Source: SYIM01 sp044356835 (GTDB taxonomy: Bacteria; Pseudomonadota; Gammaproteobacteria; Burkholderiales; Burkholderiaceae_E). Taken from it: DNA of 10,588 nt. Shown piece by piece: positions 1 to 7,069 of the stretch. The DNA lies in the NCBI GenBank assembly GCA_044356835.1, contig JBIKVK010000107.1:1-10588 (forward strand), given 5' to 3'. The notes under the pieces are model-generated. The model ran no database searches. It was not told where the DNA came from and saw only the letters and a list, made by a program, of their open reading frames with translations. Made by a program: the position numbers and the translations under genes. Every line of letters starts with the position of its first letter. Position 1 is the stretch's first letter.

Positions 1-2
1 CG

Positions 3-266
3 ACCGACGACGACTCGCCCTTGCTGATCGGGAGCCTGTCCGCGCCGCTGGGTTCGACAGAACGGGTCGTGATCTACAGAAACGACGTCGTCGTGGGCGA
101 TGCCATCGTCACCGACAAGATCTGGACCTTTCAGGACGGCAATGGTGCTTCATCCCTTCGCCGGCCACTTGCCGAACTTCCGGCCGGCCTCAGCTATGTC
201 TACCGTGCCCAAATCGAGGTGCCGGGTGCCGCGCCCCGCACATCGGGCGATCTGGAACTGATCCTC
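3..266 (+). other. Bacterial Ig-like domain at the truncated left end of the RTX protein
   Basis: The translation starts T-D-D-D-S-P and continues through a G-S-L-S-A-P-L stretch, V-V-I-Y-R-N-D, a V-G-D-A-I-V strand, W-T-F-Q-D, and then L-P-A-G-L-S-Y-V-Y-R-A-Q. This order (a 'D-x-x-P-x-L-x-G' opening, a 'v-x-v-Y-r-d-G' strand, 'W-x-F', then 'L-x-x-G-x-Y-x-Y-x-A') is typical of the tandem Ig-like domains found in large bacterial type I secreted adhesins. More copies probably lie left of the window. The recognition rests on pattern memory and was not checked by profile search. Confidence 0.65.
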
Positions 267-3200
267 TCCAAGAACCCGATCGCGCTCGCAGCGCCCGAAA
301 CCTCGGCCGGGGCTGATCGGATCGCGGTGTGGCGAGAAATCGACGAACAGGGAGGGATCCGTCTGATCTACGACCTCCCCGATCGTGCAACCTCCAGCGA
401 TCGGCTCTCGGCCGTGATCACCAACCCTCTGGATCAGAGCCTCACACTCTCGTTATTGATTTCCGACCAGCACCGAAGCAGTGATTCGGCCGTTCTGATG
501 ATCCCGGAATCTTTTCTCAACCGGGCGGGCGCCTATCGTATTGCGAGCCGGTATACATCGGCCGCGAGCGGTCTGGCCTTCGACGCTGAAGACGTCACGC
601 TGGTGGTCAACCTCGAAGCGATTCAGGTCCGCAGCACGCCGCTGGATGACTTGATGATCGGAGGAGACCTGCCGGTCAATTACAACGGGGGGCTCGGTAA
701 TGACACGCTGATCGGTGGCTCCGGAAACGACACGCTGGATGGCGGGCCGGGCACCGATCTGGTGCTGGGCAATGGCGGCGATGATCTGATCTACGGGAGC
801 GACCTCGACATACTCGGCGGAGGCCCAGGGGAGGATCGTTTTGTCGTTGTCTCGCCCAAGAATATCCAGATCGAGGGCGGCGAGGGCACGAACACCGTCG
901 ATTTGCTGGGCGTCGTTGACGCTCCAGCCGAGTTGCGTGTCAACGGGACGGGTGGCTTCGTGGTGACTCTGGTGGGCGAGCAGGTCATGAACGGGTCTGG
1001 CGTCTACCGATTCCTTCTGGGCGTGCAACCCTGGACGATCATCGGCAGCGCGCTGAACGACCCCTACCTGATCGGTGGCAGCAACAACGACACCATCTTT
1101 GGCAATTTTGGTGACGATACGATCGACGGCGGCGCCGCGGGCATCGATCTGGCTGACTTCCGCGACGCAAAGGCCGGCGTCAATGCAAGCCTTGCGACCG
1201 AGCGCACCAGCGGCGGCGACGGTAACGATGTACTGGTCAGCATCGAGCAGCTCGCGGGTTCGGCCTTCGCAGATACCCTCGAAGGCGGAACTCGAAACGA
1301 CACGCTGACCGGCCGGGACGGCGAAGATCTGTTCGCGATTCGCGGGGGCACGGATATCGTCACCGACTTGGGCAGGGGGCGAGACATTGCTCAGATTCAG
1401 CCTGGTGCGATCCTCCAGGCGGAGTTGGTTCAGGCGTGGACGGCCAGTTCGCTCAGCCGAAACGACGGCCAAGCGGACATTAAGACACCCGGTCTCGCCG
1501 TCGACCTCGGCGAGATCACGGGTGGATCAGGCTGGAAAGTCACCAATACGGGACAGGCTACCCGCATCGTGGGGTCCGGACTGAACGACACCCTGCTCGG
1601 GGGCAGCGGCAACGACACCTTGCGGGGCGGCGCGGGGAACGACAGCCTCGTGGGCAGCATTGGGGATGATGTGTTCGAGATCGACGCAGGCACCGATACC
1701 ATCGATGACCTGGGCCGGGGACGGGGTGACATCCTCAAGGTACAGGCGGGAGCGACCGCGATTGCCAATGTGGTCGATGACTGGTTCGCCGGTGCGGGCT
1801 CGTCCAATTTCGGTACTGTGGACCTGCGGGTCAATGGGCTGGACATCGACCTCGACTCAATCGTCAGTGGTCAGGGCTGGCAAGTCGTCAATACCGGAAC
1901 GGCGGCGCATTTTGTCGGCTCACAGCTCAGTGACACCTTGGAAGGCGGCGAGGGCAATGACACCCTGACCGGACGCCTGGGTGATGACCGTTTCGTCGTC
2001 AAGGGGGGAACGGACGTCATCACGGATGTGGGACGCGGCCGTGATGCCATTCGGGTGATCAGCGGCGCCACCGCTCAGGCGACCGTGGTCGAGGCCTGGA
2101 CGGCCAGCCCGGACAGTTGGAACAATGGCACGGCCAACGTCGAAACGAACGGATTCGCGGTCAACCTTGCCGAGATCACCGAGGGTGCCGGATGGCATCT
2201 CAGCAATTCTGGCGCGGGCACCACGCTGATCGGATCCCGGTTGAATGACATGATCGAGGGGGGAGAAGGTCGGGATACGCTCAGGGGCGGGGGCGGTACT
2301 GACACGATCACGGGTGACTTCGGCGACGACACGTTCGACATCGATTCGGGTGCTGCAACCGTTACCGATCTGGGTCGGGGAACCGCAAGCGCCGGCGGGG
2401 CAGATGTCCTGATCGTCCGTTCAGGAGCCTCAGCCTCGGCGACCGTGGTTGCCCACTGGACCGCGGGCTCAGGTTCGGTCAACTACGGCACGCTCGATCT
2501 GGAAGTCAATGGCTTCAACATCAACTTGAATGCGATTGTGGACGGCTCGGGCTGGGAGGTCACCAATACCGGTACCTCCGCGATCTTCACCGGCTCACAA
2601 CGCAACGATGTCCTCACCGGCGGGACGGGTGACGATACCTTGATCGGTCGGGCCGGTAACGACACGCTGAGCGGTGGTCTGGGCATCGACCTGTTCGATG
2701 TGGATGTGGGTTCAGACACCATCACCGATCTGGGACAGGGCGCAGACATCCTCACCATTGCCGCGGGGGCGTCTGTCGCCGCAACCATTGTCAGCCCGTG
2801 GACTGCGGGCCTCTCGTCGCGCAACCTTGGAGGCGCATCGCTCCAGACCCTGGGTCACGCGGTGGACCTCTCCGCAGTGGGACAGGGCAACGGCTGGAAT
2901 CTCAGCAATACCGCAGCCACCGGCACCTCGCTACGGGGTTCAGGTCTGGCCGACACGATCGTCGGCGGTGCCGGCAACGACTCGATTCGGGGGGATCTGG
3001 GCAATGACCGTCTGACCGGGGACGCGGGAGCCGACCTTTTTCTCGTCGATGCAGGCACCGACACGGTGACTGATCTCGGGAAAGGTACCGCCCCAGACAT
3101 CCTGCACATCACGTTGGGCGCGACGGTTGCAGCCACAGTGGTACAGGCCTGGACAGCGGGCTCGGCCACCGTGAACTACGGTACCGCGTCGTTAACGACC

Positions 3201-6200
3201 GACGGCCATGCGATCGATCTCTCGGCCACCACCGCCGCGGTCGGCTGGACCCTGTTGAACCAAGGCTCGGCCACCCAACTCACGGGCTCGGGCGGCAATG
3301 ACACCCTGACCGCGGGTAGCGGTGGGGACACCTTGACGGGCGGTGCGGGTAACGATCGGCTCACCGGCAACAGCGGCGCAGACACTTTTGTGATTGACTC
3401 AGGCAACGACATCCTGACCCATCTGGGTCTCGGGGCCGACGTGGTCAAGGTCATGAGCGGGGCAACGCTTCAGGCGACTGTCGTGGCCGGCTGGACTGCA
3501 AGCAGCAACAGCCAGAATGATGGCGGGGCCCAGCTGACCACGGGTGGCTTCTCGGTCAACTTGGGCGCAATTTCTCAAGGTCTGGGCTGGCGGGTCAGCA
3601 ATGCGGGCTCAGGCACGGGCATCACGCTGGTGGGTTCAGCAGGGCACGACACCCTGCTCGGCGGGTCGGGTAACGACACGATCGCAGGCCTTGCCGGTAA
3701 TGACTCACTCGTGGGCGGTTTGGGCGTCGACCGGCTCGACTACTCCAACGCACCGTCGGGAGGGGTCAATGTCAACCTGATGCTGGGCACGGCCACAGGC
3801 GCAGCGGGCTCTGATACCGTGACGGGCTTCGAGGAGCTTATTGGCTCCGCGTTCAACGATACCCTCGCAGGCGGCAGCGTCAACGAGACGCTCACAGGGG
3901 GCGCAGGGGCAGACCTCTTCAAGGTGGCGGGCGACACCGACAACGTCACTGACCTCGGCAACGGAGCCGATGACCTGGAGGTCGTAAGTGGAGCGGGAAA
4001 TGCCACGGTCGTCAGCGGCTGGACCGCCACCGCTCTGAGTCGCAACAACGGGACCGCCACGCTGACCACCAATGGATATGGCGTTGACCTCGGCCTGGCT
4101 TCCTCCGGCTCAGCGGGCTGGACCGTCGTCAACATCGGTACCGGCGCGGCCTTATCCGGTTCGGCGCTGAACGATACACTGACGGGTCATTCAAGCGCGG
4201 ACACCCTGACCGGAGGCGCAGGCAACGACTCCCTGACCGGCAATGGCGGGGCGGATCATTTCGTGGTCGATGCTGGTATGGATCGCGTCAGCGATCTGGG
4301 TGCGGGGGCCGATGTTTTGATCGTTTCAGTAGGCGCCTCGGTGGACGGCATCGTTGCGGGACCTTGGACGGCGTCCGCCGATTCCAGTAACGAAGGTAGC
4401 GCCACGCTGCACACCCCCGGTTACGCGATTGATCTGACCCTGATCAGCCAAGGGACGGGCTTCACGATCAACAACACCGGCGGGGCAGCAGCAGTGAAGG
4501 GATCGCAGCGCGCCGACACGATCATCGGTGCCGGCGGCAACGACACGATTGCGGGCCTCGGCGGAAACGACTCTCTGGTCGGAGGGCTGGGCATCGACAG
4601 GCTCGATTACAGCGCCGCGCCTTCGGGAGGCATTCAAATCGATCTGGCCCTGGGCACCGCAACCGGCGCAGCCGGTTCGGACACCGTTTCGGGCTTCGAA
4701 GATATCCTGGGTTCATCGTCCAACGACACGATCCAGGGGGGCAGCGGCAGCGAAACCATCTCGGGCGGTTTGGGCATCGACACCTTCCAGGTCGGCAGTG
4801 GCGGCGACGTGGTCCTCGATCTCGGGCTCGGGGGCGCAGATATCCTCCAGGTGACCCCAAACGGAACGGTCGACGCTACGGTCGCCGCAGCGTGGACTGC
4901 AAGCGCAGACACTTCAAACCAGGGTGTGGCGCGCTTGAGCACTTCAGGGCTGTTCATCAACCTCATGCTGGTCAATGGGGGTCGGGGATGGCAGCTGACC
5001 AACACAGGGACTGCGACCCTGCTCGCCGGTTCGGCCCTCAACGACACATTGACCGGAGGCTCGGAGAACGACACCTTGATGGGCGGCCTGGGCGCCGATC
5101 TGTTCTCGGTAGCGAATGGCGCGAAGACCGTCGATGACCTGGGCACGGGACAGGATGTGCTCGTCGTATCCAGCACGGGCGCCGCAAACGCGACGGTCGC
5201 CGCGCCCTGGACCGCGAGTTTGGCAAGCCGCAATGATGGCCAGGCTCATTTGATCACCGACGGAGACAACGTCGATCTGCGGTCGATCACTCAAGGATCG
5301 GCAGGGTGGCAGGTCACCAATACCGGCACTGGCGCCCGCTTGAACGGGTCATCCAGGAACGACACCCTCATCGGCGGGGCCGGAGCCGACACTCTGGATG
5401 GACATGACGGCAGCGACGTGATCGATGGCGGCGACGGCATCGACATCGTGAGCTACGAGCTGTCGACTTCCGCCCTCACGGTCAATCTTGCGCAAGGCAC
5501 CGCATCCAATCTGCAGGGATCGGACACGCTCCTCAATATCGAGTGGGTCAAGGCGAGCGCGCAGGCCGACACCCTCACGGGCAGCGCAGGCGATGACACC
5601 TTCACCGGCGGCGATGGGTCCGATGTGTTCAAGATGACCGGGGGAATCGACGTCATTACGGATCTGGGCTATGGCGCGGACACCGTCGAAGTGTCTAACG
5701 GGGCCATCCTGTATGCGTATGTCAGCGCCGGGGACAGCTGGACGGCGACCTCGGCAAGCGTCAACCGCGGGACCGCCCAAATCAACACACCCGGTCAAAC
5801 TGTTGATCTCGTCAGTATCCTGACGGGCAACGGCTGGACCATCACCAACACCTCAGGCTTGGGCGCCTCGCTGGGCGGTTCCGCGAGAAATGACACGCTG
5901 ATCGGCGGCAGTGGCCAGGACACACTGACCGGTAACCTGGGCAACGATCTGTTCCAAATCCTGGCGGGCGCCGATACCGTGACCGATCTGGGCCTGGGCG
6001 GAGATATCGTGCAAATCACGCAAGGGGCAACCCTCCAAGCGACGGTCGGTACGCCCTGGACCGCAACCAGCGAGTCAAAGAACGATGGCACGGCTCACCT
6101 GAGCACCCTCGACCTAACGGTCAATCTGTCCCTGATCTCGACCGGTCTCGCCGGATGGTCGGTCACGAATTCCGGCACCCTTGGTACGACCCTCACCGGT

Positions 6201-6896
6201 TCAACGCTCAATGACACGCTCACAGGCGGTTCGGGGAGCGACACCCTCTATGGTCTGGCGGGCAACGACTCGTTAACCAGTGGTAACGGCGCTGATCTGA
6301 TCGCGCCAGGCGCCGGAGCGGATCGGGTCCACCTGGGCGCGGGCAATGATGCCCTCATGGCCGATGCAACATGGCTGGGCGATACCTTAGCCGACACCAT
6401 CGATGGCGGGTCCGGCTTTGACAGCCTTCGAATGGTCGGCGCTGCGGCGCTGCTTGATCTGACCGACGGCTCCCGTTTTGGCGACAACCTGATCGAGAGC
6501 TTCGAGCGGATCGATCTGGGCATTGGCGATTTCGCTCGAGAAGTCAGGTTGGATCCGGCGATGGTGCTGGGGCTGACTGACCGGGCTGCGAACCTTTCGG
6601 CCTTGGTGATTGATGGCGACAGTGCGGACCGTCTGGTCGCGAGCACCTCGTTCGGATCTCTCGTCACCCCAGGGGCCTCCGTCTTGGTCGATGTCAATGA
6701 CAACGGATCTTTAGCCGATCCTGAGGATGACCTCGGCCCGGCCGACGCCAGCAGCAGGATTACCTACGACTTCGGAGGCGGTGCCGGACCCCAGACTTAC
6801 GTCGTCGGCACCAGCGCGAACTATGGCCTGCTGCTCATCGACGTGGACATCGCGCTCTTGGTCGCTGGGCCAAATCCACCCCCATTTTGGGTCTGA
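3..6896 (+). CDS. Giant RTX-type secreted repeat protein (probable adhesin), 5' end outside window
   Basis: The reading frame is open to the left edge, so the true start is upstream; the TTG at 21 is not a credible start. The visible part is 2297 residues, ending at TGA 6894-6896. In order it has an Ig-like domain (3-266), a beta-rich segment (267-644), a first block of G-G-x-G-N-D-x-L nonapeptides (687-842), thirteen long repeats mixing RTX nonapeptides with a Trp-containing domain (1398-6230), and a C-terminal secretion region (6405-6893). RTX nonapeptides bind calcium and fold as a beta-roll once outside the cell. I see no cysteine in the visible protein, which fits type I secreted substrates. 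Ig-like domains ahead of RTX repeats fit a large adhesin or biofilm protein better than a toxin, and no lipase, protease or pore-forming motif is visible. No type I transporter genes are in the window. The RTX class is secure; the adhesin role is inference. Confidence 0.95.
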   Translation, partial: TDDDSPLLIGSLSAPLGSTERVVIYRNDVVVGDAIVTDKIWTFQDGNGASSLRRPLAELPAGLSYVYRAQIEVPGAAPRTSGDLELILSKNPIALAAPETSAGADRIAVWREIDEQGGIRLIYDLPDRATSSDRLSAVITNPLDQSLTLSLLISDQHRSSDSAVLMIPESFLNRAGAYRIASRYTSAASGLAFDAEDVTLVVNLEAIQVRSTPLDDLMIGGDLPVNYNGGLGNDTLIGGSGNDTLDGGPGTDLVLGNGGDDLIYGSDLDILGGGPGEDRFVVVSPKNIQIEGGEGTNTVDLLGVVDAPAELRVNGTGGFVVTLVGEQVMNGSGVYRFLLGVQPWTIIGSALNDPYLIGGSNNDTIFGNFGDDTIDGGAAGIDLADFRDAKAGVNASLATERTSGGDGNDVLVSIEQLAGSAFADTLEGGTRNDTLTGRDGEDLFAIRGGTDIVTDLGRGRDIAQIQPGAILQAELVQAWTASSLSRNDGQADIKTPGLAVDLGEITGGSGWKVTNTGQATRIVGSGLNDTLLGGSGNDTLRGGAGNDSLVGSIGDDVFEIDAGTDTIDDLGRGRGDILKVQAGATAIANVVDDWFAGAGSSNFGTVDLRVNGLDIDLDSIVSGQGWQVVNTGTAAHFVGSQLSDTLEGGEGNDTLTGRLGDDRFVVKGGTDVITDVGRGRDAIRVISGATAQATVVEAWTASPDSWNNGTANVETNGFAVNLAEITEGAGWHLSNSGAGTTLIGSRLNDMIEGGEGRDTLRGGGGTDTITGDFGDDTFDIDSGAATVTDLGRGTASAGGADVLIVRSGASASATVVAHWTAGSGSVNYGTLDLEVNGFNINLNAIVDGSGWEVTNTGTSAIFTGSQRNDVLTGGTGDDTLIGRAGNDTLSGGLGIDLFDVDVGSDTITDLGQGADILTIAAGASVAATIVSPWTAGLSSRNLGGASLQTLGHAVDLSAVGQGNGWNLSNTAATGTSLRGSGLADTIVGGAGNDSIRGDLGNDRLTGDAGADLFLVDAGTDTVTDLGKGTAPDILHITLGATVAATVVQAWTAGSATVNYGTASLTTDGHAIDLSATTAAVGWTLLNQGSATQLTGSGGNDTLTAGSGGDTLTGGAGNDRLTGNSGADTFVIDSGNDILTHLGLGADVVKVMSGATLQATVVAGWTASSNSQNDGGAQLTTGGFSVNLGAISQGLGWRVSNAGSGTGITLVGSAGHDTLLGGSGNDTIAGLAGNDSLVGGLGVDRLDYSNAPSGGVNVNLMLGTATGAAGSDTVTGFEELIGSAFNDTLAGGSVNETLTGGAGADLFKVAGDTDNVTDLGNGADDLEVVSGAGNATVVSGWTATALSRNNGTATLTTNGYGVDLGLASSGSAGWTVVNIGTGAALSGSALNDTLTGHSSADTLTGGAGNDSLTGNGGADHFVVDAGMDRVSDLGAGADVLIVSVGASVDGIVAGPWTASADSSNEGSATLHTPGYAIDLTLISQGTGFTINNTGGAAAVKGSQRADTIIGAGGNDTIAGLGGNDSLVGGLGIDRLDYSAAPSGGIQIDLALGTATGAAGSDTVSGFEDILGSSSNDTIQGGSGSETISGGLGIDTFQVGSGGDVVLDLGLGGADILQVTPNGTVDATVAAAWTASADTSNQGVARLSTSGLFINLMLVNGGRGWQLTNTGTATLLAGSALNDTLTGGSENDTLMGGLGADLFSVANGAKTVDDLGTGQDVLVVSSTGAANATVAAPWTASLASRNDGQAHLITDGDNVDLRSITQGSAGWQVTNTGTGARLNGSSRNDTLIGGAGADTLDGHDGSDVIDGGDGIDIVSYELSTSALTVNLAQGTASNLQGSDTLLNIEWVKASAQADTLTGSAGDDTFTGGDGSDVFKMTGGIDVITDLGYGADTVEVSNGAILYAYVSAGDSWTATSASVNRGTAQINTPGQTVDLVSILTGNGWTITNTSGLGASLGGSARNDTLIGGSGQDTLTGNLGNDLFQILAGADTVTDLGLGGDIVQITQGATLQATVGTPWTATSESKNDGTAHLSTLDLTVNLSLISTGLAGWSVTNSGTLGTTLTGSTLNDTLTGGSGSDTLYGLAGNDSLTSGNGADLIAPGAGADRVHLGAGNDALMADATWLGDTLADTIDGGSGFDSLRMVGAAALLDLTDGSRFGDNLIESFERIDLGIGDFAREVRLDPAMVLGLTDRAANLSALVIDGDSADRLVASTSFGSLVTPGASVLVDVNDNGSLADPEDDLGPADASSRITYDFGGGAGPQTYVVGTSANYGLLLIDVDIALLVAGPNPPPFWV
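267..644 (+). other. Beta-rich linker domain of the RTX protein, family not recognised
   Basis: About 126 residues between the Ig-like domain and the first RTX block. They are rich in alternating hydrophobic residues (for example R-I-A-V-W-R-E, the S-L-T-L-S-L-L-I stretch, and V-T-L-V-V-N-L), suggesting a second beta-sandwich of Ig or similar type. It lacks the nonapeptide signature and the tryptophan repeat. I do not recognise a specific family. Confidence 0.4.
687..842 (+). repeat. First RTX nonapeptide calcium-binding block
   Basis: Tandem nonapeptides of the G-G-x-G-x-D-x-L/U type are visible: L-G-N-D-T-L-I-G-G, S-G-N-D-T-L-D-G-G, P-G-T-D-L-V-L-G-N, G-G-D-D-L-I-Y-G-S, ending in G-E-D-R-F. 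In this family each turn supplies Gly and Asp residues that bind calcium in a parallel beta-roll. A short second block, G-G-S-N-N-D-T-I-F-G-N followed by F-G-D-D-T-I-D-G-G, lies at about 1074-1139, just before the first inserted module. Confidence 0.85.
1140..1289 (+). repeat. Inserted ~50-residue module, copy A (most divergent)
   Basis: This copy begins G-I-D-L-A-D-F and ends G-S-A-F-A-D-T-L-E-G-G. It matches the family pattern G-x-D-x-x-D-Y-S, then V-x-V-x-L, then a G-S-D-T-V loop, I/F-E-x-x-x-G-S, and N-D-T-L. Such 'D-Y-S ... I-E-x-L-x-G-S' elements commonly link beta-rolls in RTX proteins. It starts 297 bases before the first Trp of repeat 1. It is shorter by one residue and less similar than copies B and C, with D-F replacing D-Y-S. 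Confidence 0.75.
3723..3875 (+). repeat. Inserted ~50-residue module, copy B
   Basis: A 51-residue element beginning G-V-D-R-L-D-Y-S-N-A-P-S-G-G and containing L-G-T-A-T-G-A-A-G-S-D-T-V, G-F-E-E-L and G-S-A-F-N-D-T-L-A-G-G. It lies between repeat 7 and repeat 8 and starts 297 bases before the first Trp of repeat 8. It is very similar in protein sequence to copy C, although many synonymous codon positions differ. Confidence 0.85.
4590..4742 (+). repeat. Inserted ~50-residue module, copy C
   Basis: A 51-residue element beginning G-I-D-R-L-D-Y-S-A-A-P-S-G-G and containing the same L-G-T-A-T-G-A-A-G-S-D-T-V core as copy B, then G-F-E-D-I-L-G-S. It precedes repeat 10 and starts 303 bases before its first Trp. 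The flanking nonapeptides (N-D-T-I-A-G-L, then G-N-D-S-L-V-G-G-L-G) are also shared with copy B, so the duplication unit was larger than the module. Confidence 0.85.
5436..5585 (+). repeat. Inserted ~50-residue module, copy D
   Basis: A 50-residue element beginning G-I-D-I-V-S-Y-E-L-S-T-S, then V-N-L-A-Q-G-T-A, G-S-D-T-L, I-E-W-V, and A-D-T-L-T-G-S. It keeps the overall pattern but not the close identity shared by B and C. It precedes repeat 12 and starts 303 bases before its first Trp. Confidence 0.8.
6405..6893 (+). other. C-terminal type I secretion region of the RTX protein
   Basis: After the last nonapeptides the protein leaves the repeat pattern: G-G-S-G-F-D-S-L, a hydrophobic L-L-D-L-T strand, I-E-S-F-E-R-I-D-L-G, then L-V-I-D-G-D-S-A-D-R-L and a final Y-G-L-L-L-I-D-V-D-I-A-L-L-V strand. 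The order 'G-G-x-G-x-D-x-L, I-E-x-I-D-L, I-x-G-x-x-x-D-x-V, x-L-L-V-D' is common at the C-termini of large type I secreted proteins. The end (N-P-P-P-F-W-V) is a short proline-rich and aromatic tail. The uncleaved C-terminal signal would be read by an ABC/MFP/TolC exporter encoded elsewhere. Confidence 0.7.
6690..6725 (+). other. EF-hand-like calcium loop inside the C-terminal secretion region
   Basis: Twelve residues D-V-N-D-N-G-S-L-A-D-P-E fit the EF-hand loop: D at 1, N at 3, N at 5, G at 6, a hydrophobic L at 8 and E at 12. It lies between strands of the C-terminal region rather than among the nonapeptides. Calcium binding is inference; the flanking helices of a classical EF-hand are not evident, so it may be a stand-alone loop of the dockerin or thrombospondin type. 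Confidence 0.45.
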
Positions 6897-7069
6897 GGCG
6901 GGGGCACGCTTCGCGAAGGGGCCCCACACCCCCGGCACAGCCCGCGACGAATTCAAGAATCTTCCGTAAGATCACCCGCTGCTCGCACAACAGCGAACGA
7001 CCCGGAATCTGCGGCCGAAAGAAACGGTGCGGCTGCGTTCATGATCGACTGATGAAGGAGGATCGCACG
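6897..7069. other. Intergenic region with GC-rich inverted repeat; no clear promoter
   Basis: This 173-base gap separates the RTX stop from the receptor start. Just after the stop it holds GGGGC (6901-6905) facing GCCCC (6921-6925), around a perfect palindrome CTTCGCGAAG (6909-6918). This could be a weak terminator or attenuator hairpin, but no run of T follows. A second small inverted repeat, CGCTG (6977-6981) and CAGCG (6991-6995), lies upstream of the receptor. I see no convincing -35/-10 pair, so whether the receptor gene has its own promoter is unresolved. Confidence 0.3.
7055..7061 (+). promoter_or_regulatory. Strong ribosome binding site deciding the receptor start
   Basis: AAGGAGG lies eight bases before the ATG at 7070, close to the ideal anti-Shine-Dalgarno match and spacing. 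It supports this start over the in-frame ATG at 7052, which overlaps the site itself, and over the far upstream ATG at 6887. Confidence 0.8.

Larger units (their letters stand above)
1398..6230 (+). repeat. Thirteen tandem copies of a Trp-pair/RTX composite repeat
   Basis: Each copy has this order: a D-L-G-x-G-x-D linker; a G-A-(x)n-A-T-V-V strand; W-T-A; S-x-N-x-G-x-A; L-x-T-x-G; V-D-L; G-x-G-W-x-V-T-N-T-G; L-x-G-S-x-x-N-D-T-L; then two or three RTX nonapeptides and a F-x-V-x-x-G-T-D strand. The codon of the first Trp starts at 1437, 1782, 2097, 2457, 2799, 3150, 3492, 4020, 4365, 4893, 5208, 5739 and 6057. The second Trp follows 32-33 residues later in the copies I counted. It is Phe in copy 9, and W-T-A is W-F-A in copy 2. 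Unit lengths are 115, 105, 120, 114, 117, 114, 176, 115, 176, 105, 177 and 106 residues; the 176/177 units carry an extra module. I recall similar uncharacterised repeats in large proteins of freshwater betaproteobacteria, but cannot name a Pfam family. Confidence 0.9.

Noticed and set aside
453..1472. Long antisense open frame (339 codons) across the RTX gene
   Set aside because: It mirrors the GC-rich repeat coding sequence, shows no recognisable domain, and its repetitive composition follows from reading D-T-L/G-G codons backwards. The same holds for the shorter antisense frames throughout 1064-6700.
1398..6230. CRISPR-like or satellite DNA array
   Set aside because: The periodicity is in the protein: the frame is open throughout, the repeats differ in DNA, and spacing is in whole codons.
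6897..6930. Rho-independent terminator after the RTX gene
   Set aside because: The inverted repeat is GC-rich, but no T run follows, so it is reported only as a possible structure in the intergenic entry.
6887..7069. Upstream extension of the receptor gene to ATG 6887
   Set aside because: It would overlap the RTX stop and add about 61 residues ahead of the signal peptide. The strong AAGGAGG site before 7070 and the normal signal peptide decide for the downstream start.
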